From assembly GCA_964442525.1 (NCBI GenBank), contig CAYTZO010000027.1, positions 1 through 11,179 of the forward strand: a stretch of 11,179 nucleotides of DNA, written 5' to 3'. Source of the DNA: CAYTZO01 sp964442525. Lineage in GTDB: Bacteria; Patescibacteriota; Microgenomatia; UBA10105; UBA927. Below, piece by piece: positions 1-6,751 of this stretch (positions are counted from its first letter, which is position 1; each line of letters opens with the position of its first letter). The notes below the pieces were generated by a model that saw only the letters and a program-made list of their open reading frames with translations, had not been told where the DNA came from and did no database searches. A program made the translations under genes and the position numbers.

Positions 1-1406
1 TCGTAATACATTTCAAAATCCACCGGGGTCGGATAAAGGTTTGCCTTTGCGATCTCTTTTTTCTTCTCACTAATCCACAGGTCAATGAGTCTGTCGGTAA
101 ATATGCCGCTTTCGGTGAGATACCGGCGGTCACGGTCTAGAGCGACAAGCACTTCGGCAAGCGACCCGGGTGTGAACTTCGTTTTGGCTACTTCCTGGGC
201 GCTCATCTCGTAGCCGCTTTTTTCGAGCGGCCCAAACCCAAGTTTCGTCGGATCAAGCTTTCTCTTCACACCGTCAAGCCCGGCCAAAACCATCGCGCTA
301 AACCACAGATACGGGTTACCCGATGGATCGGGCGCCCTGAATTCGATCCGGCGTGAAGCGGCAGTATCCGGATAGGCAGGGATGCGAATCGCGGTACTTC
401 TGTTTCTCGCGCCAAATGCGACGGTCGTCGGCGCTTCATAGCCCGGAACAAGCCGCCGGTATGAGTTAACCGTCGGTGCGGCAAAGGCAAGGATACTTGC
501 CGCATGTGTGAGAACCCCGGCCAAATACCAAAGAGCAAACTGACTCATGCCGTGATAACTTCCTTTCCCATCCGCAAACAATGGTTTGCCGCGGCCCCAA
601 AGACTGTGGTGGGTATGCATGCCGCTCCCGTTGTGGCTAAAAAGCGGCTTGGGCATGAACGTCGCGCTTTTTCCGTGCTTGACTGCAACATTGCGGACAA
701 TATATTTGAACAGATTAATCGTATCTGCCATCCGCAGGAGCGAATCAAAACGGATGTCAATTTCCGCTGATCCTGCCGTTGCCCGTTCATGGGTGTCCCG
801 TTCGACCACAATCCCAACGCGCTCAAGCGCTTTGACCATTTCCAAACGCAATGAAATCGCCTGGTCAAACGGCGGCACCACAAAATACCCTTCCTGCTTG
901 CGCACCGTTGTCCCGAGGCTCATTTCTCCCTGGTCCGAGTGCCAGTTTGCCTCAGCAACATCAATTTTCCACGACCCGGCGTTGTCGCCGGTTTTGTAGC
1001 GGACATCATCGAAGAGAAAAAATTCGATTTCCGGCCCGAAATAGGCTGCGTCGATGCCGTGCTTTTTTAAATACTTCTCGGTCCGAATTGCAATGTGGCG
1101 CGGATCCCGCCAATAGGCCTCGCGCGTGTATGGATCTACGGTGTTACAGATGACGGAAAGAGTGGGAGGCGTCATAACCGGATCAACGACCGCAGTAGTA
1201 ATGTCCGGAAGAAGCAGCATGTCGCTTTTTTCAATGCTCTGAAAACCCGCAATGGAACTGCCGTCGTACGCAACGCCGTCCCGGATAAAACGTTCGCTAA
1301 ATCTGCTTGCCGGAATAGTAAAATGAACCCATCTTCCAAAAAGATCGTTAAACTTAAGACTCACAAATTCAATGGCATTTCTCTTCATAAGAGCTGCGAT
1401 CGTCAT
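1..1406 (-). CDS. glnA: Type I glutamine synthetase, C-terminal end cut by window edge
   Basis: Glutamine synthetase joins ammonia to glutamate using ATP; the type I enzyme is a cytoplasmic dodecamer. I translated this frame codon by codon and it is open from the ATG at 1404-1406 to the window edge, giving 468 residues against about 469 in E. coli, so only a few residues are missing. Visible family motifs are YDGSSIAGF (about 47-55), FGPEIEFF with metal-binding glutamates (123-130), HNGSGMH (258-264), NRSTAIRIP (about 335-343) and RIEFRAPDPSGNPYL (about 353-367). A tyrosine at about 399 (GYEMSAQEVAK) aligns with the adenylylation tyrosine of GSI-beta enzymes, and the preceding extra residues resemble the cyanobacterial form. 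The start is supported by AAGGAGG at 1410-1416. It is the last gene of a long minus-strand run and is preceded by a terminator and an ANTAR-type leader, so its expression is probably conditional. Confidence 0.97.
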   Translation of the reverse strand, partial: MTIAALMKRNAIEFVSLKFNDLFGRWVHFTIPASRFSERFIRDGVAYDGSSIAGFQSIEKSDMLLLPDITTAVVDPVMTPPTLSVICNTVDPYTREAYWRDPRHIAIRTEKYLKKHGIDAAYFGPEIEFFLFDDVRYKTGDNAGSWKIDVAEANWHSDQGEMSLGTTVRKQEGYFVVPPFDQAISLRLEMVKALERVGIVVERDTHERATAGSAEIDIRFDSLLRMADTINLFKYIVRNVAVKHGKSATFMPKPLFSHNGSGMHTHHSLWGRGKPLFADGKGSYHGMSQFALWYLAGVLTHAASILAFAAPTVNSYRRLVPGYEAPTTVAFGARNRSTAIRIPAYPDTAASRRIEFRAPDPSGNPYLWFSAMVLAGLDGVKRKLDPTKLGFGPLEKSGYEMSAQEVAKTKFTPGSLAEVLVALDRDRRYLTESGIFTDRLIDLWISEKKKEIAKANLYPTPVDFEMYY

Positions 1407-1420
1407 AGTCCTCCTTCCAT

Positions 1421-1447
1421 AAAAAATCCCGCCAAAAAGAGCGGGAC
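1421..1447 (-). terminator. Rho-independent terminator in the glnA leader
   Basis: On the minus strand TCCCGC (1446-1441) pairs with GCGGGA (1432-1427) across an 8-nt loop, with a possible extra G-U pair at the base, and is followed directly by six T residues (1426-1421). It lies between the ANTAR gene stop and the glnA ribosome binding site, so it would end transcription before glnA unless the stem is prevented from forming. Its 5' arm is shared with the upstream P2 hairpin. Confidence 0.85.
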
Positions 1448-1482
1448 GTCTCTGTCCGAAAACCAAACTCCGTTGTTTGGTT
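1442..1482 (-). promoter_or_regulatory. ANTAR-type dual hexaloop antiterminator element upstream of glnA
   Basis: Two consecutive minus-strand stem-loops are visible. P1 (1482-1461) has a perfect 8-bp stem AACCAAAC/GTTTGGTT and the six-base loop AACGGA. P2 (1458-1442) has stem GGAC/GTCC, extendable by one C-G pair over a bulged C, and the six-base loop AGAGAC. Both loops have A at position 1 and G at position 4, the hallmark of RNAs bound by ANTAR-domain proteins. The 3' arm of P2 (1447-1442) is also the 5' arm of the terminator, so P2 and terminator cannot coexist. From the known family mechanism, binding of the ANTAR protein to P1 and P2 should stop the terminator forming and allow glnA transcription. 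The gene immediately upstream encodes a GAF-ANTAR protein, the obvious ligand. Confidence 0.85.
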
Positions 1483-1497
1483 CTGTTTTGTCTATTC

Positions 1498-2187
1498 CTA
1501 AACGATTCCCTTGAGTTTGTCAACCAGGAGAATTGCTTCGGCAACTTCTTTGAGGGATTTCCGATTATCCATACTTTCTTTTTGAAGAATTTTGTATGCG
1601 TCGCTTTCTGAAAGATTTTTCTTTTTCATAAGAATGCCCTTTGCCTTTTCTACGAGTTTGCGCAGCTCAAGCGCCTCTTTTAACTCCAGTGTCTCCTCAA
1701 CCAGAAGTGCGTTTTGAGCGGCGCCGCCGACCAGCTTGCCTATGGCGGACAGCAGTTGAATTTCCGTGTTGCTATGGACATGAGGTTTCTGGTGTTGGAC
1801 GTTAATAACGCCTACAACGCCGCGTCTGTTCATTATCGGCACCGACAGAAATGCTTCAAACCGGTCTTCGGGAAGGCTTCGAAAAAACTTAAAGCGCGGG
1901 TCGTGACGGGCGTTGGCGGAAATTGCGACAGGAATTTTCTCCCTTGCAACCCACCCGGTAATCCCTTCTCCCAAATGCATGGCAATTTTAGTGAGAAGCT
2001 CCCGGTGGGGATTTTTCGATGCCCGCAGGACAAGCTGTTGTTTCTTGGGATCGAGTATATACACCAACACCGAATCTGCTTTTGTTACCTGGGAGGCTAT
2101 GTTTACAATCTCCCGAAGAACCTCGGCAAGTTCCAGGCTGTGAACGGTTTGGACAACGCGGTAGAGGAAGTTAAGCTCGTCGGTCAT
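1498..2187 (-). CDS. GAF-ANTAR transcription antitermination regulator
   Basis: The 229-residue protein has an N-terminal GAF sensor domain (about 17-158, with GEGITGWVA, LSVPI and GVINVQ segments) and a C-terminal ANTAR domain (about 166-224, with EKAKGILM and ESDAYKILQKESM). ANTAR domains bind paired six-base-loop RNA hairpins and prevent transcription termination. There is no receiver domain, so the signal is probably a small molecule or partner sensed by GAF rather than phosphorylation; the ligand cannot be read from sequence. Its ATG overlaps the gatD stop by 4 bp (ATGA, 2184-2187), implying translational coupling. Downstream lies a leader with two matching hexaloop hairpins and a terminator before glnA, which makes it a likely cis-encoded regulator of glutamine synthetase. 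Related nitrogen regulators of ANTAR type are known in other bacteria. Family assignment is firm; the target is an inference from adjacency. Confidence 0.95.
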   Translation of the reverse strand: MTDELNFLYRVVQTVHSLELAEVLREIVNIASQVTKADSVLVYILDPKKQQLVLRASKNPHRELLTKIAMHLGEGITGWVAREKIPVAISANARHDPRFKFFRSLPEDRFEAFLSVPIMNRRGVVGVINVQHQKPHVHSNTEIQLLSAIGKLVGGAAQNALLVEETLELKEALELRKLVEKAKGILMKKKNLSESDAYKILQKESMDNRKSLKEVAEAILLVDKLKGIV

Positions 2188-2933
2188 GGGTGGATTATAG
2201 CGCGCCGGGCCTGCTCTTCCAACTCTTCAGAAAGACTTTCTAAAGGAACCGGCTCTTTATATTTTTTCCTGAGCGCTCTGTCTATAAGCCAGTCCGCAAT
2301 GACGGGATTTTTCGGAAGAAACGGCCCATGAAAATAACTTCCGACGGCATTCTTATAGACTGCTCCTTCAAATCCGTCCTCGCCGTTGTTTCCTCCGCCC
2401 CGAAGAACCTTTGCGAGGGGTTTCATTTTCGGCCCGAGCGTTGTCCTGCCTCCATGATTTTCGAATCCGACAATCGTTACCCCACTTAGCTCAAAAGGGT
2501 TAATAAGTTCCGCAATCACATTGCCAATGAGTCGTTTTTTCTGATCTCCCGGGTGCTCGGTATGCAAATCAAAAATACCTGCTCCCGGAATTGGATCGCC
2601 TTGGTATGGTTTATAGAAGTGTCCGACAAACTGGTAGGCAGCGCAGACAAAAAGAGCCGGTACGCCGGACTCGACCATGGCTTTGACTGCCGGCCCTTTG
2701 TGTTTGAGAAAATCCGGACCCGCAATTTTTTGCTGCCGGTCCTGCGCTCCGCCCATAAAAATGATGTCCGAAGTGCGAAGGGATTCCGGATCCGTCTCGA
2801 TGGTAATGGGCACTACCTCCGCACCAATTCCCCGCCACTGGCACCGTTTCTGGAGCACAATAACGTTGCCCCTGTCCCCATAGGTTGACATGAGGTCCGG
2901 ATAAAGCCAGGCAATGCGTATCGAGTATTTCAT
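2184..2933 (-). CDS. gatD: GatD, glutamine amidotransferase subunit of the lipid II amidase
   Basis: This 249-residue class I glutamine amidotransferase-like protein matches GatD, which releases ammonia from glutamine for MurT to convert the D-Glu of lipid II to D-iGln at the inner membrane face. The N-terminus IRIAWLYPDLMSTYGDRGN is the characteristic GatD opening, followed by GGAQDRQQ (61-68). The predicted nucleophile is C97 in FVCAAYQF and the catalytic histidine H202 in SYFHGP. The nucleophile elbow reads VCAAYQ rather than the glycine-rich form usual for this fold, a mild oddity. Length matches the family (about 240-250). It overlaps the preceding GT-C gene and the following ANTAR gene by 4 bp each. 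MurT is encoded two genes upstream, which supports GatD over other CobB/CobQ-like amidotransferases. Confidence 0.93.
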   Translation of the reverse strand: MKYSIRIAWLYPDLMSTYGDRGNVIVLQKRCQWRGIGAEVVPITIETDPESLRTSDIIFMGGAQDRQQKIAGPDFLKHKGPAVKAMVESGVPALFVCAAYQFVGHFYKPYQGDPIPGAGIFDLHTEHPGDQKKRLIGNVIAELINPFELSGVTIVGFENHGGRTTLGPKMKPLAKVLRGGGNNGEDGFEGAVYKNAVGSYFHGPFLPKNPVIADWLIDRALRKKYKEPVPLESLSEELEEQARRAIIHP

Positions 2934-4399
2934 TGGCGCCGCGTATCAAAACGCAGGAGCTTCTCCTGCACAACTATGCCTCCGGTAAATGAGATTTCCC
3001 GCAGCAACACTCCGTCCCGCTCTCTCACTTTGAGCCACTGTTTTACCCTGTCCGAGTATCCCGGATCCGGTTCAATAACCACAAACATCTCAGACGGATC
3101 GCCGTCGTTGGGCTTCGGACCAATCCGGCGCTTTCCTTCCCACCAAAAAAGGTACTGCCATGTGTAATCATACTGCGGCGGCGTATAAGCAATGTATTTA
3201 AAGTCTCCCTTTGCCTGCGTATAGACAAACCGTACGACGCTCAACTGATTTTTATAGAGCGCGGCATCACCTATGAACTGTGGTTCAATAAGGCCTCGGA
3301 TCGCATCGATGGGTTTGAGAAGAAGAAAAAAATAAACAAACGCAACTACGAGCATGCCCCGCGGTATAACGTTCCAAAGTACCGTAAAAGCGAAAACGAC
3401 AATAGTTGCATAAAGAACCGGCAGTCCGAACAGAAAATAATTCCAGAAATCTTTGGGGAACAATGTCACTGCCACAAAAAACGTCGCGACGATGGTAGAA
3501 AGAACGAGGATGAGCCGCCTTCCTGCAGGCAAAATCCTCCTCCAGAATACGATAAGGAGCCCAAGAAAAACAACAGCAAAAATATTCTGAATCCAGGGGT
3601 CACCGGGAATCACGGATGCGAGGCTTCCGTAGATGAGCCACGACCGTTTTGCATGAAAGATAAAGGGCTCTGTCCGGGCCAATGCCAGCAGGGAGCGGAT
3701 TTGCAAAAAATTGTGCCGCAGCTCAAAAAGTATTCTGGGAGTCTCGGCGAGAAGAATACCAATGCCAATCCGCACTACTTTCCCACGCGTCAAGTCCCTT
3801 CGTAACCACAAAAAACCCGCAATGAAAAACCCGAGGATAAAAATTACCCCATACACCATTTCTATCTCGGCAAGCAATGCCAAAGAAAAACCCAGAAGGA
3901 CAAGCCAGCCGGCCTTGGCAGTATCTATATTTGAGAGGAGAATAATGACCATAAGCGTTGCGGGAACAAGAAGATCGGGATTCCAGAGCTGGTTGGTGAT
4001 TTTGACAATATCGGGCGAGGCGGCAAATATCACCCCCAAAAGAGTTCCGAACACCAACCCGAAACGCCGCTCTCCCCAGACAAATGCAACTCCGGCCGAA
4101 AACGCACCAAGAACCGCTATAAACGCAGCCATTGCCGTGGGGTTTCCGCCAAAGAGTAGAAACGGCGGCGCAAGAAGCCAATACCACCACGGCCCGTAGA
4201 AAAACCCGGCAAGTCCGGTGGTTTGGCCAATCAAGCTAAATGCGCGGCCGGAGGCGATATCTCGGACTGCTAAAAGATCCCGTCCGGCATCATAGGTAAA
4301 TGCAAAATTTCCTGAAAAAATTCCCGGAAGTCTTAACAGAAGCGCCACCCCGACGATGACGATAAATATAAAACTGCGATCGCGAAAAGCTCTCTTCAT
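2930..4399 (-). CDS. GT-C fold membrane glycosyltransferase (GT39/ArnT-like)
   Basis: This 489-residue polytopic membrane protein has a first transmembrane helix at about 10-28, then an extracytoplasmic segment TYDAGRDLLAVRDI (35-48) whose acidic residues sit where GT-C enzymes carry their catalytic Asp/Glu. The sequence GFFYGPWWYWLLAPPFLLF (about 65-83) is also typical of GT39/PMT_2-like proteins. Roughly ten further hydrophobic segments follow, then a soluble C-terminal domain from about 375 on. Such enzymes move a sugar from a polyprenyl-phosphate donor to lipid, protein or wall polymer outside the membrane; donor and acceptor cannot be told here. It sits between murT and gatD with 4-bp overlaps on both sides, so a role in envelope modification is likely. 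The fold family is well supported, the substrate unknown. Confidence 0.8.
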   Translation of the reverse strand: MKRAFRDRSFIFIVIVGVALLLRLPGIFSGNFAFTYDAGRDLLAVRDIASGRAFSLIGQTTGLAGFFYGPWWYWLLAPPFLLFGGNPTAMAAFIAVLGAFSAGVAFVWGERRFGLVFGTLLGVIFAASPDIVKITNQLWNPDLLVPATLMVIILLSNIDTAKAGWLVLLGFSLALLAEIEMVYGVIFILGFFIAGFLWLRRDLTRGKVVRIGIGILLAETPRILFELRHNFLQIRSLLALARTEPFIFHAKRSWLIYGSLASVIPGDPWIQNIFAVVFLGLLIVFWRRILPAGRRLILVLSTIVATFFVAVTLFPKDFWNYFLFGLPVLYATIVVFAFTVLWNVIPRGMLVVAFVYFFLLLKPIDAIRGLIEPQFIGDAALYKNQLSVVRFVYTQAKGDFKYIAYTPPQYDYTWQYLFWWEGKRRIGPKPNDGDPSEMFVVIEPDPGYSDRVKQWLKVRERDGVLLREISFTGGIVVQEKLLRFDTRRQ

Positions 4400-5667
4400 A
4401 GTATTTTCCTGCCCAAAAGGATTTTTCGCACCTCAAGCATTGCCGAGTAGGTAGGAAGGATAAAAAGTCTGCCGGAGGGCGGCGTTTGCTCCACGGCTTT
4501 TTGTACGGCCTCCCTCAGGTCGGGTTCGACCACGAGGTTTTTTTTCTCCGCGTATTTAAGCCGGATTGCCAGGTCATATACCCGATCGCCGCTCGCTATA
4601 ATTTTTGTGTTTTGTGGGATGGTTTCAAAATCCACATCCCAGATCCAGCTCACGTCCCGGCCGTCGGGAATTCGGTCATTGAGAATAAAAAGCATCACAG
4701 AAGCGTTTTGTTCAAGGATCGTTCTGAGCGACGCATTGAAGCCTGCGGGATTTTTGGAAAGAAAAATTTTTACCGTCTTTCCCTTTATGGTAAACGTTTC
4801 CTGTCTGCCGAACGCCGGAGAAAAACCGGCGAGAACGGGATTTTTTATTCCCAGCGCCCGTCCTGCGGTCACTGCCGCGAGTGTATTATAGAGATTATAG
4901 AGGCCGGAAAGCGGCGATGTCACGCTGAAAATGTCCGGTTTTGGACGCGAGAGGCCGCACCGTTCACAATGCCAAATCCCGATATGGGAATAATAAATTC
5001 CCTTATAAGAGAGCCGCCCGCCGCAGTTCAGGCAAAACGTCGAATCCGTGGCATGCTCAATGTTTTTGAGGAAATGTTTTTTATCATTGACTCCAAAATA
5101 CAAAATTTTCCCTTTCGCTTTTGTTCCGATAAACGCAATGCCGGGATCATCACTGTTGAGAATGTATGTGGCGTGGATATTTTTGAGCGCTGATGCCCAC
5201 TTTTCAACGATCACATCGACTTCTCCATATCGGTCTAATTGATCACGAAATAAATTGAGAAGAACGATTGCCTTCGGAGAAATAAACTCTAAAACAATCG
5301 GGAGAGAATTTTCGTCAACTTCAAACACTCCCCAGTCTCGATCGACCGTTGCGTTCCACTTTGCTTCTTTGATAAGTGCGGAAACGATGCCATTGGTAAG
5401 ATTTGCACCGCTTGCATTATGGACAACACGGTCACCCTGTTTTTCAAGGATGGTCTTTATCATAAGTGCCGTCGTGGTCTTACCGTTGGTTCCCGCAATG
5501 AGAATAACCCCTTTTTTCAGCTGACGAGCAAGATTTCTGGCAATGTCAGGCTGCAGTATAAGAGCGATCTCTCCCGGCCACGTACCCCCGGCCCCGAAAT
5601 GAAACACTTTGCTCAATCCCGAAACTACTTTTCCAAGTTGGATTGCGAAAGCTTCTCGAGGTGTCAT
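4396..5667 (-). CDS. murT: MurT, Mur-ligase-like subunit of the lipid II amidase
   Basis: The 423-residue protein is MurT, the ATP-dependent partner of GatD that activates the D-Glu carboxylate of lipid II for amidation. Visible are the Mur ligase P-loop GTNGKTTT (59-66), the segment NLFRDQLDRYGE (138-149) and a four-cysteine zinc ribbon inserted in the central domain (C202, C205, C224, C227) that is a MurT hallmark. The C-terminal DUF1727-type domain contains NPAGFNASL and DGRDVSWIWDVDFE (335-348); this conserved acidic motif includes the aspartate proposed to complete the GatD triad. Length fits the family. Its ATG overlaps the BRO-N gene stop by 4 bp and no strong Shine-Dalgarno is visible, so it may depend on coupling. 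Its stop overlaps the GT-C start by 4 bp. GatD is encoded one gene further on. Confidence 0.95.
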   Translation of the reverse strand: MTPREAFAIQLGKVVSGLSKVFHFGAGGTWPGEIALILQPDIARNLARQLKKGVILIAGTNGKTTTALMIKTILEKQGDRVVHNASGANLTNGIVSALIKEAKWNATVDRDWGVFEVDENSLPIVLEFISPKAIVLLNLFRDQLDRYGEVDVIVEKWASALKNIHATYILNSDDPGIAFIGTKAKGKILYFGVNDKKHFLKNIEHATDSTFCLNCGGRLSYKGIYYSHIGIWHCERCGLSRPKPDIFSVTSPLSGLYNLYNTLAAVTAGRALGIKNPVLAGFSPAFGRQETFTIKGKTVKIFLSKNPAGFNASLRTILEQNASVMLFILNDRIPDGRDVSWIWDVDFETIPQNTKIIASGDRVYDLAIRLKYAEKKNLVVEPDLREAVQKAVEQTPPSGRLFILPTYSAMLEVRKILLGRKIL

Positions 5668-6263
5668 GTTCGTGTTTTGGCTAATGATTTTAGATTTTTA
5701 TACGCTTTTATCCGAAGACCAGCCCAGGCAAATGTGATCTCATCAGTAAGTATTGCAAATTCTTTATCCTTCCTTACTCCCCATTCTGTCCATTCATCCG
5801 TCAGATCTTTTCGAATCTCTATGCTTTTTAAGCGTAAATTGACCCAGTCGGGAGAATAACCCTTTTTCAAATATGTTTGGAGTGCTCTTCGAATTCCCAG
5901 TTCCGGGTCCTCTACCTCTTCAACGCGTTCATATCCCACTCTTGCAAGCCACAACTTAAACGGTTCTGCCTTAGGGGACGGAATTGATTGAATGATGCGA
6001 AACAACGTTTCCGTATCTGCGGTATCAGTCTGATAGTATTTTCCGTCGGAAGCAAGCATCTTCAGTTGGTGACATTTTGTCACCGACTCGCTTCCTTCTT
6101 TCCGTAGGCGCTCGGCCAGTTTGTTCCAGTATTTTCGGGGATTTACGCTATTGGTCAGCACTGCAACTACATCAACTACCGAAAAAAACCATTTCTCTTG
6201 CGTATCATCCCACACCCTTCGTATGCGTTTCCCTTCAAATGCCGTAATCTGCCTCTTCTTCAT
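5664..6263 (-). CDS. BRO-N domain protein, phage antirepressor/DinD-like, apparently short
   Basis: The 199-residue protein begins with a BRO-N/antirepressor-type domain: FEGKRIRRVWDD, WFFSVVDVVAVLT, NPRKYWNKL, QTDTADTETLFRIIQSIPSPKAEPFKLWLARVGYERV up to about 113. A second conserved block follows (LTDEWTEWGVRKDKEFAILTDEI, about 154-176). From memory, chromosomal relatives carry this two-block arrangement and continue for roughly 80 more residues with a segment like LRDHMTDLEL, which is absent here, so the C-terminus looks truncated or rewritten at the murT junction. These proteins are named for phage antirepressors and DNA-damage gene dinD; a cellular role is not established. No clear Shine-Dalgarno precedes the ATG. 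It lies 20 nt after the GNAT gene and overlaps murT by 4 bp. Possibly an acquired gene. Confidence 0.8.
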   Translation of the reverse strand: MKKRQITAFEGKRIRRVWDDTQEKWFFSVVDVVAVLTNSVNPRKYWNKLAERLRKEGSESVTKCHQLKMLASDGKYYQTDTADTETLFRIIQSIPSPKAEPFKLWLARVGYERVEEVEDPELGIRRALQTYLKKGYSPDWVNLRLKSIEIRKDLTDEWTEWGVRKDKEFAILTDEITFAWAGLRIKAYKNLKSLAKTRT

Positions 6264-6283
6264 GGCACCATTATCTCACAATT

Positions 6284-6748
6284 TTAAATTTGCATTTCCA
6301 AGGAGATATCGATGGGGGTAAATCCCTGTCTTTTATAAAATTCTACTACACGAGTGTTATGTATGTAGGCATTAACATAAATCGTCTCGAAACCGTTTAT
6401 CTTTGCCCATCTCTTTGCTTCCATTACCAATCTCTGCCCAATCCCCCTTGATCGATACGTTGGAAGAACGGCCATATTTTGAATCTCTACCATGCGCACC
6501 GTACGATAGTCATATTGCTTTGGACCGAGAATAATATATCCCACTTGTTTATCGTCAACTTCCGCAATAAACACATTGTATGCGGGACCGGTAAGTGCGG
6601 TAAGAAAATATTTCTTTGCTTTTTCAGAAAACACCCAACGCATGTCGAGATACGGGTCAAAATTCTGATTCGCCTCGAAAGAACTTTGATTTATGTCCCG
6701 AATAGTTTCCCACTCACTCGCTTTTGCACGACGGACAACAATATCCAT
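6284..6748 (-). CDS. GNAT family N-acetyltransferase
   Basis: This 154-residue protein is a single-domain GNAT acetyltransferase, transferring an acetyl group from acetyl-CoA to an amine. Motif A, which binds the CoA pyrophosphate, is visible as VEIQNMAVLPTYRSRGIGQ (about 87-105, with the R-x-x-G-x-G/A signature RSRGIG). The later segment YVNAYIHNTRVVEFYKRQGF is the usual motif B region. Residues 1-15 form the first strand and helix. The layout resembles RimI-like enzymes, but the substrate cannot be inferred. It starts 3 nt after the htpX stop with no visible Shine-Dalgarno, so it is probably translated by coupling from htpX. Confidence 0.9.
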   Translation of the reverse strand: MDIVVRRAKASEWETIRDINQSSFEANQNFDPYLDMRWVFSEKAKKYFLTALTGPAYNVFIAEVDDKQVGYIILGPKQYDYRTVRMVEIQNMAVLPTYRSRGIGQRLVMEAKRWAKINGFETIYVNAYIHNTRVVEFYKRQGFTPIDISLEMQI

Positions 6749-6751
6749 AAG

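Noticed and set aside
586..1514. Overlapping plus-strand open frames of 100-139 codons opposite glnA
   Set aside because: The minus-strand frame translates without interruption into glutamine synthetase; the plus frames have no recognisable features.
1714..2331. Long plus-strand open frame of 205 codons
   Set aside because: It is antisense to the well-supported GAF-ANTAR and gatD genes and its translation shows no recognisable domain.
2953..2969. Perfect 7-bp hairpin GCAGGAG/CTCCTGC near the end of the GT-C gene, followed on the minus strand by GTTTTG
   Set aside because: It is inside coding sequence with a short, interrupted T-run; too weak to call a terminator or attenuator.
4486..5193. 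Plus-strand open frame of 235 codons
   Set aside because: It lies entirely opposite murT, whose motifs are clear, and has no ribosome binding site or family resemblance.
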